Assembly (NCBI GenBank): GCA_947646735.1
Contig: CANTFK010000968.1
Coordinates: forward strand, 310,001 to 374,000
Reading direction: 5' to 3'
Length of the DNA: 64,000 nt
Origin: Peronospora farinosa
Lineage: Eukaryota > Oomycota > Peronosporomycetes > Peronosporales > Peronosporaceae
Below are positions 54,389 through 64,000 of this stretch, piece after piece (within the stretch, counting starts at the first letter, position 1; each line of letters starts with the position of its first letter). The notes under the pieces were generated by a model. It was not told the DNA's origin. It saw only the letters and a program-made list of their open reading frames with translations, and searched no databases. The position numbers were made by a program, and so were the translations under genes.

Positions 54389-54913
54389 ATGGCTCCCGTG
54401 TATCGTCCGCCGACGAATATTCCAGCCAGCGAACCCTGTAATGTTTCTCGACATGGTTCTTCATGGGCGCCGAGTCATTACTCGGCGCCTGGGGCTTGTG
54501 ATTTTCGTGATCGACAATTTAGCGTCGCGCACCCGATGCATCAATTAAGGGAGGAGGAGAATCACGACGGAAGACCTCTGGCGATGGGCGCCGAATCTCG
54601 CAATCGTGCGCCTGTACAGTCGAATGATGAGCTGCGTCTACTCCGCGCTGAAGCCGAGGAGTCGAAGAATGCCCTAATTGATGCTCGCGAGATGGCTGAG
54701 AGAGCTCAAGATCGTGCGGATGCTGCGACTGAGGCTGCTGAGCGGACTCGACGTGAGCAGCTGGTACTGGTTGAACGCCTAGGTCAACTTAAGACGACTG
54801 CGTTCGGAGGTCCCCAGCTGATCGAGTCTGCACGCGTTCGGGCAGGACTTCGTCCCAGTCGTCGTCAAGGGATGTCGGATTTGAGCCGGCACAGAAAAGC
54901 GGGAAAGATTTGA
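54389..54913 (+). CDS. antisense coiled-coil ORF in element E, 174 aa
   Basis: Opposite to pol, spanning the spacer between the integrase end and the chromodomain. The C-terminal two-thirds is a regular heptad-like helix rich in Ala/Glu/Arg (ELRLLRAEAEESKNALIDAR, EMAERAQDRADAATEAAERT), ending basic (PSRRQGMSDLSRHRKAGKI). Position and coiled-coil character match the antisense gene of A, though I see no direct sequence similarity. The frame is open for 174 codons inside otherwise decayed DNA. Confidence 0.45.
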   Translation: MAPVYRPPTNIPASEPCNVSRHGSSWAPSHYSAPGACDFRDRQFSVAHPMHQLREEENHDGRPLAMGAESRNRAPVQSNDELRLLRAEAEESKNALIDAREMAERAQDRADAATEAAERTRREQLVLVERLGQLKTTAFGGPQLIESARVRAGLRPSRRQGMSDLSRHRKAGKI

Positions 54914-55538
54914 AGGGAGATCCGCCGGTAGGTAAGCCTTGAAGAGCCCTACATAGAACGTCGGGTGCAAACTCAAGATGTAGGTATGTCTAGCGTGTAA
55001 GCGTCACCATGCACCTTAACAACCCGAAATGGGCTAATATATCTTGGCATAACATATTAGCGCCCAAATTCGTTACTGAGGTTTTCGGTAATATACTTGT
55101 TGATAATAATACTCTGTCACCTTCTTAAATTGTCAACCTATTCTTTCGACTTCGTTTGTCTGCCTTCTCTTTTTTTACTTATCGACTGCCTCTTGTAATG
55201 CATCACGCACAAAATGCGTGATTTCTTGTCGTTATAGCAAGAAACTCGGTTACTGCAGCCGAACTTATAGGCGACGAATCCTCTTCAGGGGCAGAATTCT
55301 TAACGGGAGACGCAATGGAACGCATAGCATCAAGAGTCGATATGTCATTGGCCACAAAATTACCAGCATTAGGTGCATCGGCAGCAACCTTATCCTCGTC
55401 GTAATCAGCCATCACTAGTTTCGGCAAAATTTTCATCAGTAGATACTTCCCCACCAAGCTTTGAGACTGGGTGCTCCAAAGCTGAAGGAGCAAGAAGAGT
55501 TGGTACGCAGGGATGCCTCGCGTTGTTCACGAAAAAGG

Positions 55539-55757
55539 TGTTAGAAGTTAAACAAAAAGGACAACAATAGCACACACAATTTAGATGCGAAAGAGAGAGT
55601 GATATTTGTTTCGTTATTTCCATAGCTAGCTTAAAGTCTATATAATAGGATGAATCAGATAATGAAACCCCACACAGGTGCTCGGCGTAAACATGATTAT
55701 CCACGATCAGTCTGTACCAATTTCATTGATCATTATCTTGAATCTTGCCTTCCAACA
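55539..55757 (-). repeat. 3' LTR of the copia element
   Basis: 219 bp, starts tgttagaag and ends ccttccaaca on the plus strand. Confidence 0.92.
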
Positions 55758-55828
55758 CTCCTCCTCGTCGACACTGTCCTTGACATAACACTTGATCCTT
55801 GCTTTGTCATCGTCGACATTCAATCGAT

Positions 55829-58800
55829 TTAATTTAAACCGATCACTTGGCGCAATTCATCCAATCTTAGTGCAGCCAATGCCTTGGTTAGTATGTCTGC
55901 TGGCATACTTACGGTATCTCGATTATTCGGTTTGATAATTCCACGCTTGGTGAAATCACCGACAAATTTGATGCGCACATCAATATGTTTGGCCTTGGCC
56001 GAGGCCCTTTCACCGTCGAGTTTCTTTAAAGCCGCTTGATTATCCACTCGCAGTGGCATCGGCTCTTCGATCTCTAAATTTAATTCTTGTAACAATTCAC
56101 GAACCCTTAGAGTTCTCGAGCCATAAGCGACGCAGCCGTAAATTCAGCTCCATAGTCGAGAGAGAGACTCCACCTTGTTTCTAACACATCCAGCTCACCG
56201 GCATATTATCGACAGTTATTAGACCACCCGTAACTGATTTTCTGTCACACTTGTCTGCAGCAAAATCCGCATCGCTATATCCAACAACTTGAAAAACATT
56301 TGAATCATCTCCATTTCCAACCATAGAGAAGCGCAACTTTTTCGTGCCGGACAGATACATGGCAATTCTTTTAGCCAATTTCCAATCTCCCATTGTTGGC
56401 TGATGGGTCCTTTGAGATGCTTATGCACCGCGAAAGCAATATCGGGTCTGGTGCAACGTGAAAATTTATAGTAAACTTCCAACAATTGACTGGAATTTTT
56501 TCACCGTGACCCCATCTTCTCTAGAAACCAATAATTGCGGCATAGCATTTTCAGTATCGTTCCAGTCCGATATAATTGGTACACGTACACTATGTGCAAT
56601 TTCAAGACCGTGCTCCTTCATCATGTCAAGAATTCCGACCTCTTGATCAAAATTGTGCCCCTTTTCTTCCTCGTATTAGATGCGCATACCCAAAAACTTA
56701 CGAGCAGGTCCGAGATCCTTTACCGACAACGAAATTAGCTCGCCAAAAAAATTGTCCACGGCACGTTGATCCATTCCTGTGACTGTAAGGTCATCCACGT
56801 AAACTCCAACAATTAAAATGCGTTGTTTGTTTCATCTAAAATAGACACACATGTCCGTTAGACTTTAAATAAAAGCAACGGTCAACCAACTTCTGGTGCA
56901 ACAATTTGCTCCATAGTCTTCCGGCTTGTTTTAGCCCATAAAGCGCTTTCTTTAGCTCTAAAACCAATTCATTGATCCTTGAGACACCAAGCTTGTTCTT
57001 TACCTCCTCCGATACGAGCATTCCTTGCGGAATTCGAATGTTAATGTCCAAATTGGCTTCCTTGTCCGCTTTCACGTAAGCGTTAGGTACGCCTCCATGT
57101 TTCGCAGGAACTTTCCATTAGCTAGCCAGAGCGAATATCATGTTCAAGCTGGACACATCAATTACTGCCGCGAAAGGAATTCCATTATTGAATCCAAGAA
57201 GTTGCTCATTTCCACATGCAACAAGTCTCGCAGTCAAGTGCTCGATACCACCTTCAGCATCACGCTTGGTCTTAAAAACCCATTTTGAATTCAGAGCTCG
57301 AACATTCTTTTGAACGCGAACGATATTCTAAACACCGTTGTATTCTAGAGCTGTCAGCTATTCCGCAATCGCTTTAGACCACCCCGTCTTGTTTGAACTA
57401 CGCATAGCTTCTACAAAATTCTGTGGATCACTAACAGAAACGACTTGATTGACAACATCATCGTCGGCACTGTGGACTCGGCCGAAATTTGTCTTGAGTC
57501 CAAATTTTTTATGCTCGCAGACCGTGTCAAAACCTTGTTCTTTCGTGTCTATGAGCATGTTTCTTCGACTTTGCTTTTTTAGAATGACGACTCGTCGTCT
57601 CCTCCGTCGTTTGCGATCCGAGTATATCGCCATCGTGGTCATTTTCTCGTGCGAACGTTTCGTCCACCAGACCAGACGTCTTTTGCAATTACAACTTTTG
57701 CACTTGCTCGTTTTTAGTCGTGTCCAGCGTCTCAATGTTTTTTACATGATGAGTAACGACAACCACGTTACAATTGGGCAGGTAAACACGATACCCTTTG
57801 GTTTCTTCTCCGATTCCAACAATAATTCATTGTTGACCACGCTGGGAGAAATTCTGTTTCCTTGGGTCTCGGTATACCATGCATTTTGAGCCAAAAACAA
57901 CAATTTCACCGAGTGTCGGTGTTTGCTGTGTCAGCACCTTGATCAGTGATGCCCTTTCCGAATTTGCGCTAGTTGGAGCACGGTTTAATATGTACGCATC
58001 ATATTCTACCGCATCACCCCAAAAATTCAGCGGCAAACCAGAAGCAAATATCATGCAACGAGCCATATTCATGATTGTCCTATGCATTCTTTCAGCTTTT
58101 CCATTGCTTGCTTGATTTCTTGCTTCACTGCGTTGCCTCGATACGCCCGCATCCTTGAAAAAGATATGTACATTTTGGTATTCCCCTCCAGAGTCCGTGC
58201 GAAGTACATGCACCCGAGCATTAAATTCCTTCTCGGAAAAAATGAAAAATGCTCAAATTTCTTGGCCGCAGCATCCTTGGTTCGTGCAAGAAACACACGA
58301 CAATAATTACTCTTCTAATCGACAAAAATATCATGTAACGATTATTCAATCGATCTTTTGGAGTCATCGGACCCTCAATGTCCGAGCAGATGACTCCTCC
58401 AATTCGATAGATGGGTGAGTGACCACCACTATCCTTGTTAGACTGACGGTTTTAGTCTGTTTTCCTTGAGCACAAGGCATACAATTGATTCGGCACTTGT
58501 ACGTTAGACAAATTTTAGAGAATGGATCACGAGCTAACCTCTCAATGGTATCATAGCGGCCGAGACGCTATTCTATCAAAGTACCCTTATGAACATCATC
58601 AGACACCTGGCACTGTCGGCTCGCTTCCACATTCAATATTGACATGATAGCACCAACAGGTTTCATTATACTTTCCTCCACGCGACAAGAAACCACCAAA
58701 ACATTTCGAATTAATTCTACGTCAAAAGCAACTTGACCAGAATTCCTATCTGCTAGCACGCGTTGAGCACCATTGTATCCAAGTGAGTAGCCCTTTTCAT

Positions 58801-59319
58801 CCAAGTTTCCACACGAAATCAAGTTGCACTTAACGCCTTCGGCAAAATAAACTTCTTTAAGTGTCAGCACTCTTTCAATACCACCCGTTATAACCATCCT
58901 TGTCACCGAACCCTTTTTGGACACATTTAGAGGCATACCATCGGGTTGAAGACATGTTCCTTGATAAGATTCGACATTATCAAGCCATGATTCATCACTG
59001 ACCAAATGTCTGCTGAACTTACTGTCTAGGATCCAAGCATCTTTAACTTCATCAGACAAGTCATTGACGGCTGGTAGCACTTGTTGAATGATACTTGGGG
59101 CGAGTGTTTTCGTTTGGGACACGCAGTTCGTAAATGCCCAACCTCATTACAAGAGTGACATCGGCGCATCTCCTTTCCACGTCGTTCCGAAACGGACCCA
59201 ACAATTTCTTGTCCAAGAGTCTTTCCCCTCCCCACGTTAAATTCGTATGCCTGAGCAAAATGAGCCAGCTCTTCGGGTTGCACCAGGTAATCACTTCTAG
59301 TATGATCAACTTTCGCCAA
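55829..59319 (-). pseudogene. pol: copia pol remnants (NC knuckle, PR, INT, RT, RNase H)
   Basis: The longest readable pieces are 59319-59026 (zinc knuckle), 59122-58568 (protease and linker), 58213-57827 (integrase; LRTDSGGEYQN with SNGKAERMHRTIMNMA), 57075-56836 (RT), 56485-56181 (RT/RNase H link; YSDADFAADKCDRKSVTGG) and 56095-55829 (RNase H end, ADILTKAL). The protease active site reads DSKFS instead of DSGAS. Confidence 0.85.
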
Positions 59320-59400
59320 AAGGACAGTTCACATCCCTAAAGAAGCGTACTTAACAATATTGTCCAAAACCAAATATCTCCTCCACCATTTCCGGTAACC

Positions 59401-60367
59401 TCAGCGATGGCCGTCAGATATATATAATTGCTCTGGCCAACTCCGTTTGGGATCCTTCGGCTGGGCAAATAATCGCATTGCTTGTGCCGGCGTGATACTG
59501 GTCTTGAATGCCTCCAGCAATTTTTTCATGACGTACTGTAAGGTGGGTAATTGGCTCCACCACAACGCAACCTGACTGTTATAATACCTCTCTGCAGTAC
59601 CAGAGAGGCATAAACCAAGTAAATCAACTTTAACATCCTTCGGCCACAGGAAACCGTAAGACGATTGTGCCAATGAAATTTGTCGCTCAAATCTTCGACC
59701 CCATTCCAAAAAACCAGACCCGAGGCCTTTGTAAAGTTCTCGACCATCAAAAGGTCGAATTCCGAGTTTCTTCTGCCTTGCATCTGGGTATCTGACTTGA
59801 AATTGTTGCCGTTGTGCTTGTTCATTGTCCTTGCATATGTCCACGCGCACCTATTTTAGGCTGCATACCGTCAACAGCTTGACCTTGGGCAATATGAAAC
59901 TCATTCCCTTGCCGTGGTCCTCCATATCCAGCCTATTCATATCCAAAATATCTTGGCGGTTCCACCGGTCTCCTCGGAGTCTTAAACGGCGTACGGGGCG
60001 ACCCATCCAAGCTATCCATTTGCATCCTTGTTCCTTTTCCAAGGGCCGATGCAAACAACCTTGAGTTAATGGGTGGAGTCATGGGTGTATCCATATTTCT
60101 TCCACGCCCATCGTTTTCTTCCACTAGCTTCGACTGCGGCTCCTCGAGCCTGTCCAGACGCCCAGCCATCCCTCTCATGAGGACCAAGAGCTCTGAAACA
60201 TCATGATTCGTGTTGTTGATAACGCCCACCGCATGGACGTTACCGAGGTTGCTCTTCTCCTCTCGATCTTTGACTCTACCGACCCCTCCGTGACCGGTGG
60301 CGGGAGCTGCTTGCGCATGCACGCCGTCGCGTGCAGTGCCTGCGTGTGGTGCCTCCATTGGGCTCAT
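59401..60367 (-). pseudogene. gag: copia gag remnant
   Basis: Two frames (60367-59933 and 59850-59401) form a gag-like protein: a disordered N-terminus with LMRGMAGRLDRLEEPQ, then IRPFDGRELYKGLGSGFLEW and ERYYNSQVALWWSQLPTL, typical of oomycete copia Gag. Broken between the two pieces. Confidence 0.7.
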
Positions 60368-60371
60368 AATC

Positions 60372-60590
60372 TGTTAAAAGTTGAACAAAAAGGACAACAA
60401 TAGCACACACAATTTGAATGCAAAAGAGAGAGTGATGTTTGTTTCGTTATTCCCCTAGCTAGCTTAAAGTCTATATAATAGGATGAATCAGATAATGAAA
60501 CCCCACACAGGTGCTCGGCGTAAACATGATTATCCACGATCAGTCTGTACCAATTTCATTGATCATTATCTTGAATCTTGCCTTCCAACA
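60372..60590 (-). repeat. 5' LTR of the copia element
   Basis: 219 bp, the same length as the other LTR with a few substitutions. Confidence 0.92.
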
Positions 60591-61756
60591 CAAGGTCGTC
60601 AACCCGGTGTACGCATGTAACAAATTGTTGATTATAGAGTCTGCAAGTGGAAGAAAATAACTCCATTGCGAGATCGATGTATCATGACTGCGCAATACAC
60701 TTTTAAGCACTCTGTTCACACACATCGTTTGTCCATCCTTCTCTGGATGGGCCGCCGTAGACATAAGCAACCGCGTGCCTAATAGCTTACAATTTTCGGC
60801 CCAAAAAGCCGAAGTGAAACGTGGGTCACGGTCCAACACAATAAATTCTGGCAAGCCGCGATGCCTGCAGATAAGATAAATGAAGATCTTCGCTGTAATC
60901 TCCGCTATAATGTGGGCGGAGACCGGAGCAAAATGCACCATTTTGCTAAATCGATCCACTAGAACCAATACGCCCGTGCGTTTCTGTTCATTCGGTGGAA
61001 GTCCAAAGATACAATCCATGCTGAACGAACGCCAAATTTCCATGAACGTTGGCACCTTAATGCGTTCCGGTATTGGGTCCACATTAATTGACGCCGACAG
61101 CGAACGCATCTCCTGCACAAACATCTTGCAGAGAGCGTTTCGCCTGTCGTGCTCCAAAGAAGCGCGCCATAAGCAACACTTCGTTGTTCGGCGGCTGATA
61201 CATGGCGCGAATCTTTGACTTAAAGATCGCCCATGATGGAAATGCATCAGCATTAGCCATCAGCGCAGAGTATGCCCACTCTGATGCTTTGCCACGCAAG
61301 TTGGACATGGCATACGACACATTTCTGGTGTTCGTCTTCGATGAGCTGCGCCACTCCACATTGCTCCACTGCTATAAGCCAGTGAACAATCGTGTGAGGG
61401 CTAGTTCCATCGAACTTCGGAGGGTCCTTCCGAATGGGCCTTGGTTGATCAGGCCGTGCAGAGAGCGTCTCAACAGTTCTGTTGTGCTCCTAATTACGTG
61501 CCTGCTGGAGCCTAAGCTCATCCTGAGTCTTATTGATGGACTCAGCTGCGGCTTGGCTATTTACCTCGGACGCGATTCTACGCTGTCCGAGCACAAACGC
61601 CTCAAATTGCTCCAACTGAGCTACATGTCGCTCAGGAGGACAATGCAAGAGATTGACCAGGGCTTGTTCACCAAGTCCCTGCGCCATATGCTCTGCCAAC
61701 TCCCTATGATGTTGGGAGAGGTGAGTGAAGTCACTCCAGTCCATATTAAGGACCAT
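60591..61756 (-). pseudogene. gag-integrase fusion remnant of block E
   Basis: 61756 to about 61043 matches A-type Gag (MDWSDFTHLSQHHRELAEHM; ANADAFPSWAIFKSKIRAMY) with frameshifts. At about 61042 the frame runs from PIPERIKVPTFM directly into EIWRSFSMDCIFGLP, the start of an integrase core of another lineage (VLDRDPRFTSAFWAENCKLL). It continues until the copia insertion at 60590. Confidence 0.85.
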
Positions 61757-61815
61757 GTCAACCACACGCACGCTCAGAACGACGGGTCGTGTGAAGGACT
61801 ACTAGTGCTACTAAG

Positions 61816-62382
61816 AGTAGATGGGTGCTTCGAAAGAAGCTGCCACGTACTGCACTACGCCGCGGGTACACCTTCAAGCAGTGCGAGGAAGTGATTATAC
61901 CATCTTACCCCCGTGTGCGGTGGTGGTGGTGGTGTTGTTCAGAACCTTAAAGCGCCGAGCCAAACTGTTGCCGGTCACTTTGAAACGAACCGCGCAACGA
62001 ATCTCTAACAAGTACTTCACTTACGACACGCAGAAGTTTATCAAGCTTCTCGTGCGTAGTGATAGATGGTTAGCAAATTCAAAACTGACTTGTATTTAAA
62101 TAATTAGCTATACAAATCTAACTACTGATTAAAAATATGTAAAGATTGGATACGCATCTCTTTAGAAATGTATCCCTACGTGGAATTCGTCTGTGACGCC
62201 GTCATGACGTCTAGTCCCAGCTGGGCATCATCCCCGTCGTATGTGAATCCATAAATGGATATCACATTCACGAGGTTGGGTCATATTGATGTGCCTCAGG
62301 TTTAAGTTACCACGTACCCTTTGAGATCTCCCCGATACTTATCATATACTTAACGGACTCGAGTAACTATTGGCCCGTTACA
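61816..62382 (-). repeat. A-family (D-type) LTR at the right end of block E
   Basis: 567 bp, near-identical to 49879-50465 but missing about 30 bp including the gcgagct/agctcgc palindrome (junction near 62181). Ends with ggcccgttaca at 62382. Confidence 0.9.
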
Positions 62383-62662
62383 AGGTGTTTGACCTCATAA
62401 CACCGTTACATAGACGGAACGGTAGGAGCTTGTTAATGCCTGGCAAAGTAATGGCCCATAGTGTGACGCACCAACGTGTTTTGATATGTCAGTATTCAAT
62501 CTTTTCTCAACCAATCAGATGCGCAAACACGTGACAACTTCAACGTACATGGGTCGTGGGACAATTGTGCTGTCAACGGTGGCATCGACTATTAAATACG
62601 GCAATTGAAAGGTTCTTTTGGACGTCAGTTGAGTTTTTTCAGGCTTAAAAGCAATTAAAACG

Positions 62663-63414
62663 ATGTCCACAGTGGAAGGTGAACCCCGTGCAGTGCTGAT
62701 CCCGATTGTTCGTCCAGTAGCTTTTGCTTGCACTGTTTGTATCTAGCAATATCTCAAGTCGATTCTTTTCACGTTGTCATTTTCAATGAAAGGCTGACGG
62801 GACGGAGGAGATTGAGGCGATCGCGGTGGCAGACGTTCTGACACGTGGTGGTATGATGGTGACGCTGGCGAGCGTTGGTCGCAAGATGCAGAATATCGTG
62901 ACCATGTCGCAAGGAACGAAAATACAGGGTGATATCGCCATTGAAGCTTGTGTTGATCTCAGTTTTGATCTCATCATGTGCCCCGGAGTAAGTGAGCATG
63001 AGCTTTCAGGCTAATCATAGATCGGTTTAGAAACCTTTGATGTTCTGATTGTTGCAACCTATTGCTTGAAACGTGGTATGAATAGGGTCCAGGAACCTCC
63101 ACGATTCGGGCGAGCTGATAACAATGCTGCAAAAACAAAAACGGCAAGGCCGATACTACGGTGGCATTTGCGCGGCTCCAGCCGTTGTTCTATTGCCCCA
63201 TGGACTACTTGATTCTGGCCCGGCTACGACGTATCCGAGCTACGAATCGAAGATGGTCGGAGTGGATTACCGTCCTAACGAGCGTGTTGTAGTTAATGAC
63301 AAGTGCATTACTAGTCAGGGTCCTGGTACTGCCATCGAGATGGGATTAAAGCTTGTTGAACTACTTTGTAGCCAGGAGATGGCGCAGAATGTGGCTAAGG
63401 CTTTAGTTGTGTGA
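62663..63414 (+). pseudogene. DJ-1/PfpI copy with 7-bp deletion
   Basis: Same exon layout as 23151-23909: exons 62663-62707, 62793-62987 and 63086-63414. At the start of exon 3 seven bases are missing relative to the intact copy (exon 3 is 329 vs 336 nt), shifting the frame to a TGA before the reactive Cys. The rest of exon 3 is still open in the old frame, including [11 protein letters not shown]. Recent duplicate, probably non-functional unless splicing restores the frame. Confidence 0.8.
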
Positions 63415-63738
63415 GTCGTTTAAACTGCCGACAAATATGTGATCGACGAAACAAAAGGTCAACTGTTAGAACAGATAATTAATATATAACATTTGCTAAG
63501 ACCATGGCTATGATAAAGCGTGGCAGCCCAAGTTCTTTATCAAGTGTTTTGGAAGCGATATCCATCTACCACCCTAACGTTATTGAGCAATCATAAAGAC
63601 GAATAGGATGGTCACAATAAGTTTATCTGACTTATTCGAAGCAGAAGGGGGGATAGCTAACATATTGTTAACAAGTTGCAGGTTTAAGTCAAAATTACTT
63701 CTTACGCATCCCTCCATCAATTGAAGCTACATTAGCTA

Positions 63739-64000
63739 TTAATTAGTCGAAGAAGCCAATGATTTGATGAGGTCAAACATCATGGCTTGCTGCTGCTGGA
63801 TTGTAGCAAGTAATTGTGCATGCTGCTCCTGTTGAATCTGTTGCTGTTCACGATACAACTGCTCAAGCCGCATAACTTGCTCTTCGGAGTGACGCTTCTG
63901 TGCTGCCAACTCCCGGCCTCTCCATCTTGCGCTCCATCATCTCCAGACGACGCTGAGCTATTTGCTCACGATCCTGCACAAGATCTGGTACTCCAGTACA
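63739..64000 (-). pseudogene. HTH/coiled-coil gene 3' end, partial copy
   Basis: Matches the last ~260 bp of the 21462-22826 gene including the stop. It carries an insertion of about four bases near 63916 (ggcctctcc versus ggtcc) that breaks the coiled-coil frame. The gene continues past the window. Confidence 0.75.

Larger units (their letters stand above)
55539..60590 (-). mobile_element. degenerate Ty1/copia retrotransposon nested in element E
   Basis: 5052 bp with two 219-bp LTRs and near-matching flanks aaagg / caagg (4 of 5). Reading minus: gag (60367-59401), zinc knuckle CHSCNEVGHLRTAC (about 59170), protease (DSKFSRHLVSDESWLDNVES), integrase (58296-57827), RT (ELKKALYGLKQAGRLWSKLL near 56950), RNase H (MPLRVDNQAALKKLDGERAS). 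Integrase precedes RT, the copia order. A GAGGAGGAG purine tract borders the 3' LTR. Removing it rejoins the gypsy integrase frame. The frames are broken throughout. Confidence 0.93.
53684..62382 (-). mobile_element. chimeric Ty3/gypsy block E, split by a copia insertion
   Basis: Read on the minus strand: A-type LTR (62382-61816), A-type gag N-terminal half (61756 to about 61043), then an abrupt switch to integrase of another lineage (about 61042-60591), interrupted by copia (60590-55539). It resumes in phase at 55538 (FFVNNARHPCVPTLL), with the integrase/GPY end (HPTFYVGLF near 54970), a chromodomain (about 54464-54300; YRVRWLEYSSADDTREP) and a 126-bp LTR. PR, RT and RNase H are absent. The two terminal LTRs belong to different families, so the block is a recombinant. 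Confidence 0.8.
62457..64000. repeat. inverted duplication arm (DJ-1 + HTH 3' end), right copy
   Basis: Reverse complement of 22569-24115; it continues beyond the window. The spacer 63415-63738 holds no gene. Confidence 0.9.

Noticed and set aside
1..64000. CRISPR arrays, rRNA genes, bacterial operons
   Set aside because: Spliced nuclear genes and LTR elements show a eukaryotic genome; no regularly spaced repeats or rRNA-like sequence were seen.

Overview
The window is eukaryotic nuclear DNA from an oomycete, most likely a Peronosporales plant pathogen (Phytophthora or downy-mildew type). Reasons: single-copy eukaryotic genes with short GT-AG introns (41-154 bp), two secreted RXLR/dEER-type effector genes, and gene islands separated by Ty3/gypsy and Ty1/copia debris. 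I cannot name the species. All calls rest on reading the sequence by eye; no database search was run.

Gene-dense left part (1-14.1 kb): an sn-1 diacylglycerol-lipase-like protein (cut by the window edge), a PX-domain AGC kinase, the Pol I/III subunit RPC19/AC19, a pterin-4a-carbinolamine dehydratase, a small conserved protein, the Rieske protein of complex III, a membrane-anchored glycosyltransferase, a CENP-B-like HTH plus Myb/SANT-like protein, and an unrecognised 229-aa protein. The two divergent pairs (kinase/RPC19 and small protein/Rieske) have compact shared upstream regions.

Middle part (14.1-26.8 kb): rearranged and partly inverted-duplicated. Intact genes are an RluA-type pseudouridine synthase, a second HTH/Myb-like protein, a DJ-1/PfpI protein and an ankyrin-TPR protein. 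Around them lie fragments of the same genes. An effector pseudogene (19.16-19.50 kb) has an inverted paralogue to the right of the pseudouridine synthase fragment at 25.9 kb.

Retroelement part (26.8-62.4 kb): element A (26,870-34,995) is a complete Ty3/gypsy chromodomain element with 601-bp LTRs and a perfect 5-bp target duplication (ttttg). It sits inside the second effector gene. A solo LTR of the same family (37,853-38,452, duplication tgacc) follows. Then come a degenerate gypsy element of another lineage (C), a degenerate chromodomain element (B), a truncated A-like element (D), and a chimeric gypsy element (E) split by a copia element with 219-bp LTRs (55,539-60,590). At 62.46-64.0 kb an inverted copy of the DJ-1/HTH segment reappears with a frameshifted DJ-1 pseudogene.

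Most notable observations: (1) the gypsy-A family carries an antisense gene (about 1.45 kb) that overlaps the integrase/chromodomain coding region and encodes a basic, coiled-coil protein. It is recognisable in two copies, and antisense ORFs occupy the same position in two other gypsy lineages here. (2) The family's LTR is tiled almost end to end by hairpins or palindromes; in diverged copies several stems have different sequence but still pair. (3) A retroelement insertion split an effector gene and left an in-frame effector-LTR chimeric ORF.
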